A DNA stretch of 64,000 nucleotides from Streptomyces sp. DH24 (GTDB lineage: Bacteria; Actinomycetota; Actinomycetes; Streptomycetales; Streptomycetaceae), in NCBI RefSeq assembly GCF_029813775.1, contig NZ_JARVKW010000032.1, positions 1 to 64,000 on the forward strand, written 5' to 3'. The notes below the pieces were generated by a model. The model made no database searches. It was not told the DNA's origin and was given only the letters and a program-made list of their open reading frames with translations. Made by a program: the position numbers and the translations under genes. The stretch's first letter is position 1. Each line of letters opens with the position of its first letter. Below, piece after piece: positions 42,769-49,763 of the stretch.

Positions 42769-43725
42769 GTGAACGACGGCGACGGGACTCTCGCGGCACG
42801 AGCCCAGGAGAGGCGGTTCGGCCCGCTCGGCACGGCCTTGGTGATCATCCCGACCTACAACGAGGCCGAGAACATCAAGGGCATCGTCGGCCGGGTGCGC
42901 AAGGCCGTCCCCGAGGCGCACGTCCTGGTGGCCGACGACAACAGCCCCGACGGCACGGGCAAGCTCGCCGACGAGCTGGCCGCCGTGGACGACCACGTCC
43001 AGGTGCTGCACCGCAAGGGCAAGGAGGGTCTCGGCGCCGCCTACCTGGCGGGCTTCCGCTGGGGCCTGGAGCACGGCTACGGCGTACTGGTCGAGATGGA
43101 CGCCGACGGCTCCCACCAGCCCGAGGAACTGCCCCGGCTCCTCACCGCCCTGAAGGGCGCCGACCTGGTGCTCGGCTCCCGCTGGGTGCCCGGCGGACGG
43201 GTGGTGAACTGGCCCAGGTCCCGCGAGGTCATCTCCCGCGGCGGCAGCCTCTACTCGCGCCTCGCCCTCGATCTGCCGCTGCGCGACGTCACCGGCGGCT
43301 ACCGCGCCTTCCGCCGCGAGACCCTGGAGGGCCTCGGCCTCGACGACGTCGCCTCGCAGGGCTACTGCTTCCAGGTCGACCTGGCGCGCCGCGCGGTCCG
43401 GGCCGGCTACCACGTGGTCGAGGTGCCCATCACCTTCGTGGAGCGCGAGCTCGGCGACTCCAAGATGAGCCGGGACATCCTCGTGGAGGCGCTGTGGCGG
43501 GTCACGGCGTGGGGCGTCGGGGAGCGCGTCGGCAAGGTCATGGGGCGGGGCGGGAAGCCCGTGGAGAAGCCCGCCGAGAGGCCCACGGAGAAGCCCACCG
43601 AGAGGCCCGCCGGGAAGCCTGCGGAGAAACCCGCGGGGACGGCGGCGGACGAGCCCGCCGAGGAGCCTGTCGAGGAGTCCGCCGAAAAGCCTGCCGAGAA
43701 GCCCGCCGAGCCGAAGCAGCCGTGA
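42769..43725 (+). CDS. ppm1: Polyprenol-phosphate-mannose synthase (Ppm1/Dpm1)
   Basis: Family 2 glycosyltransferase that makes polyprenyl-phosphomannose for protein O-mannosylation. 318 residues. Motifs: VIIPTYNEAENI, VADDNSPDGTG, the DxD-type VEMDADGSHQPEEL, and GSRWVPGGRV. There is no membrane domain. The S. coelicolor orthologue is, from memory, needed for phiC31 infection and PstS glycosylation. The last ~57 residues are a KP/EKPAE repeat tail. GTG 42769 has GAAGGGG upstream. Confidence 0.92.
   Translation: MNDGDGTLAARAQERRFGPLGTALVIIPTYNEAENIKGIVGRVRKAVPEAHVLVADDNSPDGTGKLADELAAVDDHVQVLHRKGKEGLGAAYLAGFRWGLEHGYGVLVEMDADGSHQPEELPRLLTALKGADLVLGSRWVPGGRVVNWPRSREVISRGGSLYSRLALDLPLRDVTGGYRAFRRETLEGLGLDDVASQGYCFQVDLARRAVRAGYHVVEVPITFVERELGDSKMSRDILVEALWRVTAWGVGERVGKVMGRGGKPVEKPAERPTEKPTERPAGKPAEKPAGTAADEPAEEPVEESAEKPAEKPAEPKQP
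43553..43722 (+). repeat. In-frame 12-bp minisatellite encoding a Lys-Pro-Ala-Glu tail
   Basis: Units of the type GAGAAGCCCGCC (EKPA), with variants ERPT, EKPT, GKPA, EEPV and ESAE, are repeated through the ppm1 C-terminus. The unit length keeps the reading frame. Confidence 0.75.
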
Positions 43726-43857
43726 GCTGCCAGGAGCTGCCGTGAGCAGGGTGAGCGCAGCAGGCAGCGGTGAACGGCGGTGAGTGGCCGTGAACAGCCC
43801 TGACGGCGCGGGCGGCCCCTTATGCCGCGCTGAGCCGGGCCCAGGCACACTGGGAGC

Positions 43858-44433
43858 ATGACGACTGGCGCTCAGACCCCCAGGTATCCGACCCGGCCCC
43901 GGCGTTCCCGGCTGCTTACGTTCCTGCCGCTGGGCGTGGCCGCGTGGCTCGTCCTGGAGATCTGGCTGCTGACGGTGATCGCCGGCGCGTCGAGCGGGCT
44001 GGTGGTCCTCCTGGTCCTGGTGGCGGGCTTCGTCCTCGGCTCGGCGGTGATCAAGCGGGCCGGCCGGCGGGCCTTCCGGAACCTCACCGAGACGCTGCAA
44101 CAACAGCAGAACGGCGTGCCGCCGACACCCCGGCCGAACAGCGAGGGCAACGGCCTGACGATGCTGGGTGGCCTGCTCCTGGTCATCCCCGGCGTGATCT
44201 CCGACGCCGTGGGCCTGGTCATGCTGCTGCCTCCCGTCCAGAAGGCGGTGAGCCGGTACGCGGAGCGCACCTTCGAGCGCAAGCTCCGGGAGGCGTCGCA
44301 CGGCAGCCTGGGGGACGCCTTCCAGCAGGCCCGTATGCACCACCCCGACGGCAAGGTCGTCCAGGGCGAGGTCGTCCGGGACGAGCCCGGCGGCACCCCG
44401 CGCGAGGACCCGCGCCCGCCGCTGACGCACTGA
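43858..44433 (+). CDS. fxsA: FxsA-family membrane protein
   Basis: 191 residues. FxsA core: LTFLPLGVAAWLVLEIWLLTVIAGASSGLVVLLVLVAGFVLGSAVIKRAGRRAFRNL, then GGLLLVIPGVISDAVGLVMLLPPVQKAV, giving three to four membrane segments and a charged C-terminus. FxsA proteins are linked to phage exclusion in E. coli (by overexpression); the role in Streptomyces is unknown. ATG 43858. It lies between ppm1 and rbpA, as in other Streptomyces. Confidence 0.9.
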   Translation: MTTGAQTPRYPTRPRRSRLLTFLPLGVAAWLVLEIWLLTVIAGASSGLVVLLVLVAGFVLGSAVIKRAGRRAFRNLTETLQQQQNGVPPTPRPNSEGNGLTMLGGLLLVIPGVISDAVGLVMLLPPVQKAVSRYAERTFERKLREASHGSLGDAFQQARMHHPDGKVVQGEVVRDEPGGTPREDPRPPLTH

Positions 44434-44507
44434 CCGGCGGGGGAGCCCGACCGGCCGGCGCAGCGCTCTCGCGCCGGCACCGGTCGATGTCCGCGGAAAA
44501 CAGGAAA

Positions 44508-44550
44508 ACCGCGGGCGCCGTACGTCAGTCAGACGTACGGCGCCCGCGGT
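44508..44550. terminator. Strong bidirectional terminator between fxsA and rbpA
   Basis: A perfect 19-bp stem (44508-44526 and 44532-44550, beginning ACCGCGGGCGCCGTACG) with a 5-nt loop. On the minus strand it is followed by TTTT, so it should terminate rbpA efficiently. Confidence 0.85.
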
Positions 44551-44576
44551 TCACTGCTGGTGTATGCGGAACAGTC

Positions 44577-44602
44577 GCGTAAGTCCCCGCGGGGACTTAC
44601 GC
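44577..44602. promoter_or_regulatory. Perfect 26-bp palindrome overlapping the rbpA stop codon
   Basis: GCGTAAGTCCCCG is followed immediately by its reverse complement. The rbpA stop codon (TAA, 44599-44597) lies inside it. It can act as a first terminator or a 3'-end stabiliser; a protein site is also possible. Confidence 0.55.
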
Positions 44603-44971
44603 GCTCTTGCGGCTGTCCCGCGGATGCACCGCGATGTTCATCGCGCCGGACCGCAGAACGGCCAGCCGCTCCTCAAGGACCTCTTCGAGTTCCTCGCGGG
44701 TGCGGCGCTCCATCAGCATGTCCCAATGCGTACGCGCGGGCTTGGCCTTCTTCTCTTCCGGACCGTCGCCGTCCACGAGGAGTGCCTGCGCTCCGCAGAC
44801 CTTGCACTCCCACTCCGGCGGGATCTCCGCCTCGACCGAGAAGGGCATCTCGAAGCGGTGCCCCTTCTCGCATGCGTACTCCACGGCCTGGCGCGGGGCC
44901 AGGTCGATGCCGCGGTCCGTCTCGTAGCTGGTCACCACGAGGCGCGTGCCGCGAAGAGCTCGCTCACTCAT
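44597..44971 (-). CDS. rbpA: RNA polymerase-binding protein RbpA
   Basis: 124 residues. It binds RNA polymerase and the principal sigma factor and promotes open-complex formation. Zinc ligands Cys34, His38, Cys56 and Cys59 are in YACEKGHRFEMPF and WECKVCG. The C-terminal sigma-interaction helix is RTHWDMLMERRTREELEEVLEERLAVLR, and the basic linker EEKKAKPA precedes it. It matches S. coelicolor RbpA (SCO1421) essentially throughout. A sigmaR-type promoter lies upstream. Confidence 0.97.
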   Translation of the reverse strand: MSERALRGTRLVVTSYETDRGIDLAPRQAVEYACEKGHRFEMPFSVEAEIPPEWECKVCGAQALLVDGDGPEEKKAKPARTHWDMLMERRTREELEEVLEERLAVLRSGAMNIAVHPRDSRKSA

Positions 44972-45032
44972 GAATCGTGCCTCCCGGGCTTGTCGCCCAC
45001 AGGACAGGTGTCGCTGTCGTCGTCATCCGGTC

Positions 45033-45059
45033 AACGTCCGGTCGGCGGTAAAGATTCCC
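45033..45059 (-). promoter_or_regulatory. SigmaR-type promoter of rbpA
   Basis: On the minus strand, GGGAAT (45059-45054) and GTT (45035-45033) are separated by exactly 18 bp, matching the SigR consensus GGAAT-N18-GTT. rbpA is known to be thiol-stress induced through SigR in S. coelicolor. The box ends 61 bp upstream of the start codon. Confidence 0.8.
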
Positions 45060-45131
45060 GTTCCGAGTCCCGTTCCGGGTCATGCGTCGCCGTCGTAGCC
45101 GCCCCTTGTTGTACCCACCAGCGCCCGGTTT

Positions 45132-45155
45132 GTCACATCTGCTGGTAGATGTGAC
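45132..45155. promoter_or_regulatory. Interrupted palindrome upstream of rbpA
   Basis: GTCACATCT-N6-AGATGTGAC is a perfect 9+6+9 inverted repeat in the 267-bp gap between the MFS gene and rbpA. It could be an operator or the 3' hairpin of the MFS gene. Confidence 0.4.
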
Positions 45156-45238
45156 CCCGCGTTTCGGCACCTTTGACGCGCAGTAACGGTACGCCAGGCA
45201 GGCCAAACGCGTACACTACAGCCCTTTCGCTCCGAGTG

Positions 45239-46591
45239 CTAAATCCGCTCGGGAACGGGGTTGCCCGCGTCGCCGATCGCCCGCCGTACCGGTACCCGCG
45301 CGAGCAGCGCGAAACCGAGCACGAAGAAGACCACCAGCGAGATGATCGCGTCCCGGTAGCTGCCGGTCAGCTGGTAGGTGAGCCCGAACAGCAGCGGCCC
45401 AAGCCAGCTCATGCCGCGGTCGCTGATCTCGTAAGCCGAGAAGTACTCGGCCTCCTTGCCGGGCGGCACGAGGTGGGAGAACAGCGAGCGGGACAGCGCC
45501 TGGCTGCCCCCGAGCACGAGCCCGATGCCGGCGGCCAGCACGAAGAACCACACCGGTTCACCCGCCGGCAGGAAGTAGCCGGCCGCCAGCGTCACCGTCC
45601 ACGCGACCAGCGAGCCGAGGATCGTGCGCTTCGCCCCGTGGATCCGCGCCAGTCGGCCGAGGGCCAGGGCGCCCGCCACCGCCAGCACCTGGACCAGCAG
45701 TACGGCCACGATCAGCGTGGACTGGCCGAGCCCGAGCTCCTTCGAGCCGTAGACCGAGGCCTGCGAGATCACCGTCTGGATGCCGTCGTTGTAGACGAGG
45801 TACGCCAGCAGGAACGACAGCGTCAGCGGGTGCCGGCGCATGTCCCGGAGCGTGGCGGCGAGCTGCTTGAAGCCGGGCAGGCCCGGGGCCGTCTCCCGCG
45901 CGGGGGTCCGCCGGTCGCGCAGCCGGCGCAGGGGAATGAGGGTGAAGGCGCCCCACCACAGCCCGGCCGACGCCAGGCAGATCCGGACCGCCTCGCCCTC
46001 CGAGAGCCCGAAGCCGGCGTGGGAGGTGTAGAGGACCAGATTGGCGACGAGGACCAGGGCGCCCGCCGCGTACCCGAAGGCCCAGCCGCGGGAGGAGACC
46101 GCGTCGCGCTCCTCGGGGCCCGCGATCTGCGGCAGGTAGGAGTTGTAGAGCATCATCGCCACGGACTGCGCGGCGTTCGCGACGATCAGCAGGGCGCCGC
46201 CCAGCAGGTAGCGCTCGCCGTCGAGGAAGAACATGCCCGCCGTCGCCGCCGCCCCCACGTAGGCGGCGGCGCCCAGCAGGGGCTTCTTGCGGCCGGTGCG
46301 GTCGGCGGCGGCGCCCACCAGCGGCATCGCCAGCACGGCGAGGATCACCGACAGGGACACCGAGTACGCGAAGAAGGAACCGGCGCGCACCGGGATGCCC
46401 AGCGGATGCACGAACCCGTCCGCGTCCGCCGCCGACTCGGCGACCGACGTCAGGTAGGGCCCCAGGAACACGGTGAGCACGCTCGTCGAATAGACGGAGC
46501 AGGCCCAGTCGTAGAAGTACCAGCCGCGCTGCTCGCGCCGCCGCGCGGAAGCCTCGTCGGCCTCCCCCGCCCGCACGGTGTCGGTGCCCAC
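45239..46591 (-). CDS. UMF1-family MFS transporter
   Basis: 450 residues with about 12 spans. Features of the UMF1/Atg22-like group are WYFYDWACSVYSTSVLTVFLGPYLT, MPLVGAAADRTGRKKPLLG (the canonical loop 2-3 motif) and YNDGIQTVISQASVYGSKELGLGQ. GTG 46591. It lies 55 bp downstream of the glycerophosphodiesterase gene on the same strand. Substrate unknown. Confidence 0.85.
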   Translation of the reverse strand: MGTDTVRAGEADEASARRREQRGWYFYDWACSVYSTSVLTVFLGPYLTSVAESAADADGFVHPLGIPVRAGSFFAYSVSLSVILAVLAMPLVGAAADRTGRKKPLLGAAAYVGAAATAGMFFLDGERYLLGGALLIVANAAQSVAMMLYNSYLPQIAGPEERDAVSSRGWAFGYAAGALVLVANLVLYTSHAGFGLSEGEAVRICLASAGLWWGAFTLIPLRRLRDRRTPARETAPGLPGFKQLAATLRDMRRHPLTLSFLLAYLVYNDGIQTVISQASVYGSKELGLGQSTLIVAVLLVQVLAVAGALALGRLARIHGAKRTILGSLVAWTVTLAAGYFLPAGEPVWFFVLAAGIGLVLGGSQALSRSLFSHLVPPGKEAEYFSAYEISDRGMSWLGPLLFGLTYQLTGSYRDAIISLVVFFVLGFALLARVPVRRAIGDAGNPVPERI

Positions 46592-46646
46592 CCGTGCCCT
46601 CGCTTCCCCGTGAAGGTGCCGCGCGAGGCAGCGGGCGGCGCGGGGT

Positions 46647-47414
46647 TCAGACCCAGACGCCGCGGTCCTCCATGACCTTGCGCAACGTGTCGATGTGATC
46701 GGTCATGATGCCATCCACTCCCAGGTCCAGGAGCCGGTGGATGCGATCCGGGTCGTTGACCGTCCACACGTGTACGTGCAGTCCGCGCGCGTGTGCGGTG
46801 CGTATGAAGCGGTGGTCCACCACCTGGATGCCCGACTGCGACTCGGGCACCTGCGCGGCGACGGCCGAACGGCGCAGCGCGGCGGGCACGCCCCAGGACC
46901 GCAGCCGCAGGTTCAGCACCCCGCGGGTGCCGTACGAGGTGGCCAGGCGCGGCCCCGCCAGCCGCTGGGCGCGCACCACGCGGGCCTCGGAGAACGAGCC
47001 GAGGCAGATCCGGTCCCAGGAGTCGGTGCGCTCGACGAGGTCCAGGAAGGGGAGCAGTGCCGGTTCCGCCTTGACGTCGACGTTCCAGCGGACCTCGGGG
47101 AACAGGTCGAGCAGGTCCTCGAACAGCGGCACCGGCTCCTCGCCGGCCACGCGGGCCTGCCGCACCTCGGCCCACGGCAGGTCGGCGATGCGGCCCGCGC
47201 CGTCCGTCACCCGGTCCAGCGTCGCGTCGTGGAAGGCGACGATCCGGCCGTCCCGGGTGACGTGCACGTCGGTCTCGATGTACCGGTAGCCCGTCTCGAC
47301 CGCCTTCCGGAACTGCCGGACGGTGTTCTCCAGGCCGTCCGCGGCACCGCCCCGGTGGGCGAAGGCGATGGGGCCCGGATGGTCGAGGTAGGGGTGGCGT
47401 ATCCGCGAGGTCAC
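46647..47414 (-). CDS. Glycerophosphodiester phosphodiesterase
   Basis: 255 residues. GDPD signature: AFAHRGGAADGLENTVRQFRKAVETGYRYIETDVHVTRDGRIVAFHDATLDRVTDG, with His, Glu, Asp and the second His in place. No signal peptide, so it is predicted to be cytoplasmic. It releases glycerol-3-phosphate from glycerophosphodiesters. The GTG start overlaps the stop of the YczE gene by 4 nt. Confidence 0.92.
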   Translation of the reverse strand: MTSRIRHPYLDHPGPIAFAHRGGAADGLENTVRQFRKAVETGYRYIETDVHVTRDGRIVAFHDATLDRVTDGAGRIADLPWAEVRQARVAGEEPVPLFEDLLDLFPEVRWNVDVKAEPALLPFLDLVERTDSWDRICLGSFSEARVVRAQRLAGPRLATSYGTRGVLNLRLRSWGVPAALRRSAVAAQVPESQSGIQVVDHRFIRTAHARGLHVHVWTVNDPDRIHRLLDLGVDGIMTDHIDTLRKVMEDRGVWV

Positions 47415-48064
47415 GAACGCAGTATCGCGCGCCGGGGTTGCCCGGTGGCAACGACCGTGCTGCCGTCGGATGCCGACGGGACGGCGAACACGCGCAGGAA
47501 GAACTGGGCGAGCGGGCCGATGGACACCGCGTACAGCAGGGTGCCGGCGCCGACGGTGCCGCCCAGGGCGAAGCCGGTGACGACGACCGCCACTTCGACG
47601 GCGGTGCGCATCAGGCGGATCGAGCGGCCGGTGCGCCGGTGCAGCCCGGTCATCAGCCCGTCCCGCGGGCCGGGGCCGAACCGCGCGGCGATGTACAGGC
47701 CGGTCGCGACGCCGTTGAGGACGATGCCCGCGAGCAGCAGCGGCACCCGGACGGCCAGGCCGTGCGCGGCGGGCAGCAGGGCGAGCGTGCCGTCCATGGC
47801 GATGCCCACGACGAACACGTTGGAGACGGTGCCGAGGCCCGGGCGCTGGCGCAGCGGGATCCACAGCAGCAGCACCGCGGCCCCCACGACGATCGAGACG
47901 ACGCCGATGGTGAGCCCGGTGAGTTCGGCGAGTCCCTGGTGGAGCACGTTCCAGGGCTCAAGGCCCAGGCCCGCCTCGACGAGCAGCGCGGAACTGGCCC
48001 CGTACAGGGCCAGTCCGGCGTACAGCTGTGTCAACCGCCGTCCCAGACGGCTGTTCGTGGACAA
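47411..48064 (-). CDS. YczE-like integral membrane protein
   Basis: 217 residues with about five hydrophobic segments. YczE-type sequence: LYAGLALYGASSALLVEAGLGLEPWNVLHQGLAELTGLTIGVVSIVVGAAVLLLWIPLRQRPGLGTVSNVFVVGIAMD, and GPGPRDGLMTGLHRRTG. It starts with TTG 48064 behind GGGGGGA. It is divergent from a MocR regulator, the pairing known for yczE/yczR-type modules. Transport of a vitamin-B6-related or amino-acid compound is a guess only. Confidence 0.85.
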   Translation of the reverse strand: MSTNSRLGRRLTQLYAGLALYGASSALLVEAGLGLEPWNVLHQGLAELTGLTIGVVSIVVGAAVLLLWIPLRQRPGLGTVSNVFVVGIAMDGTLALLPAAHGLAVRVPLLLAGIVLNGVATGLYIAARFGPGPRDGLMTGLHRRTGRSIRLMRTAVEVAVVVTGFALGGTVGAGTLLYAVSIGPLAQFFLRVFAVPSASDGSTVVATGQPRRAILRS

Positions 48065-48069
48065 AGGGT

Positions 48070-48090
48070 CCCCCCAGTGGTCGCAGTGGC
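48070..48090. promoter_or_regulatory. Direct repeats in the yczE/mocR divergent region
   Basis: CAGTGGTCG directly followed by CAGTGGCCT gives two CAGTGG repeats 9 bp apart. MocR proteins often bind such tandem direct repeats. Confidence 0.3.
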
Positions 48091-48163
48091 CTGATGCATG
48101 ACACCCTGTGGCTTGAGAATGCGGGCCAGCCATGGCCAATTCGGGGAAGGTGGACTGATTTCC

Positions 48164-49672
48164 ATGCCGCAGTGGACTTCGGCGGTGGGGGCTGCGCAGC
48201 TGGCACGGCTGCTCACCTCCCAGCAGGACCGTCCGGCCGGACCGGGCACCCGCCGCCCGCCCGCCTACCGGGCGCTCGCCGACGGCATCCGGCTGCTGGT
48301 GCTCGAAGGGCGCGTGCCGGTCGCCGCCCGGCTGCCCGCCGAGCGGGAGCTGGCCGTCGCCCTGTCCGTCAGCCGCACCACCGTCGCCGCCGCCTACGAG
48401 GCGCTGCGCGCCGAGGGCTTCCTGGAGTCCCGGCGCGGCGCGGGCAGCTGGACCGCCGTCCCGGCGGGCAACCCGCTCCCGGCCCGGGGCCTCGAACCGC
48501 TGCCCCCGGAGGCGCTCGGCTCCGTGATCGACCTGGGCTGTGCCTCGCTGCCCGCGCCCGAGCCGTGGCTCACCCGTGCCGTGCAGGGCGCGCTGGAGGA
48601 GCTTCCGCCGTACGCGCACACGCACGGCGACTATCCCGCCGGGCTGCCCGCGCTGCGCGCGATGATCGCCGAGCGCTACACCGTGCGCGGCATCCCCACC
48701 ATGCCCGAGCAGATCATGGTGACGACCGGCGCGATGGGCGCCATCGACGCCATCTGCCATCTCTTCGCGCCCCGCGGCGAACGCGTCGCCGTCGAGTCGC
48801 CGTCCTACGCCAACATCCTCCAGCTCATGCGGGAGGCGGGCGCCCGGCTCGTGCCCGTCGCGATGGCCGAAGGGCTGAGCGGCTGGGACGTGGACCGCTG
48901 GCGGCAGGTGCTGCGGGAGGCCGCGCCCCGGCTGGCGTACGTGGTCGCCGACTTCCACAACCCGACGGGCGCCCTCGCCGACGAGGAACAGCGGCGCCGG
49001 CTCGTGGAGGCCGCCCGCTCGGCGGGCACCGTGATCGTCGCCGACGAGACGATGAGCGAGCTGTGGCTGGACGAGGACCTGGACGGCGCCGCCATGCCGC
49101 GCCCGGTGTGCGGGTTCGACCCCGCCGGGTCCACCGTGATCACCGTCGGCTCGGCGAGCAAGGCGTTCTGGGCGGGCATGCGCATCGGCTGGGTGCGGGC
49201 CGCCCCCGACGTGATCCGCAGCCTGGTCGCCGCGCGGGCCTACGCCGACCTGGGCACCCCCGTGCTGGAGCAGCTGGCCGTGAACTGGTTGTTCAGCACC
49301 GGCGGCTGGGAGCAGGCGGTGGAGGTGCGGCGCCGCCAGGCCCGGGAGAACCGGGACGCGCTCGTCGCCGCCGTCCGGCGGGAACTGCCCGACTGGGAGT
49401 TCGAGGTGCCCCGGGGCGGTCTCACGCTGTGGGTCCGCGCGGGCGGCCTGTCGGGCTCGCGCCTCGCCGAGGCGGGCGAACGGGTCGGCGTACGCGTGCC
49501 CTCGGGCCCCCGCTTCGGGGTCGACGGTGCCTTCGAGGGGTATGTGCGGCTGCCGTTCACCGTCGGGGGAGCGGTGGCGGAGGAGGCGGCGGCACGGCTG
49601 GCGGCGGCTGCCCGCCTGGTCGAGAGCGGCGGCACGGCGGGCGCCGAGCCGCCCCGCACCTTCGTGGCGTAG
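48164..49672 (+). CDS. MocR/GntR-family regulator with aminotransferase domain
   Basis: 502 residues. An N-terminal winged HTH (YRALADGIRLLVLEGRVPVAARLPAERELAVALSVSRTTVAAAYEALRAEGFLESRRGAGSW) is fused to a fold-type I PLP domain. The PLP lysine is Lys333 in VGSASKAFWAGMRIGW, and VVADFHNPTGALADEEQRRRL holds the conserved Asn/Asp positions. It probably senses an amino-acid-like ligand via PLP and controls the divergent yczE (inference). ATG 48164. Confidence 0.92.
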   Translation: MPQWTSAVGAAQLARLLTSQQDRPAGPGTRRPPAYRALADGIRLLVLEGRVPVAARLPAERELAVALSVSRTTVAAAYEALRAEGFLESRRGAGSWTAVPAGNPLPARGLEPLPPEALGSVIDLGCASLPAPEPWLTRAVQGALEELPPYAHTHGDYPAGLPALRAMIAERYTVRGIPTMPEQIMVTTGAMGAIDAICHLFAPRGERVAVESPSYANILQLMREAGARLVPVAMAEGLSGWDVDRWRQVLREAAPRLAYVVADFHNPTGALADEEQRRRLVEAARSAGTVIVADETMSELWLDEDLDGAAMPRPVCGFDPAGSTVITVGSASKAFWAGMRIGWVRAAPDVIRSLVAARAYADLGTPVLEQLAVNWLFSTGGWEQAVEVRRRQARENRDALVAAVRRELPDWEFEVPRGGLTLWVRAGGLSGSRLAEAGERVGVRVPSGPRFGVDGAFEGYVRLPFTVGGAVAEEAAARLAAAARLVESGGTAGAEPPRTFVA

Positions 49673-49695
49673 CGGGTTCGCCGCCCGGAACCGAT

Positions 49696-49732
49696 GAGCC
49701 CCGCCGCACGGTGGGTCCGTGCGGCGGGGCTC
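49696..49732. terminator. Bidirectional terminator between mocR and the ATPase gene
   Basis: GAGCCCCGCCGCACGG (49696-49711) and CCGTGCGGCGGGGCTC (49717-49732) form a perfect 16-bp stem with a 5-nt loop. Confidence 0.8.
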
Positions 49733-49763
49733 GGGGACGGACAGGGGCGACGCGTTCGCCGGG

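Noticed and set aside
45173..46675. A 500-codon plus-strand frame opposite the UMF1 MFS gene
   Set aside because: Low-complexity Arg/Gln/Glu-rich product and no start signal; the opposite strand is a clear membrane transporter.
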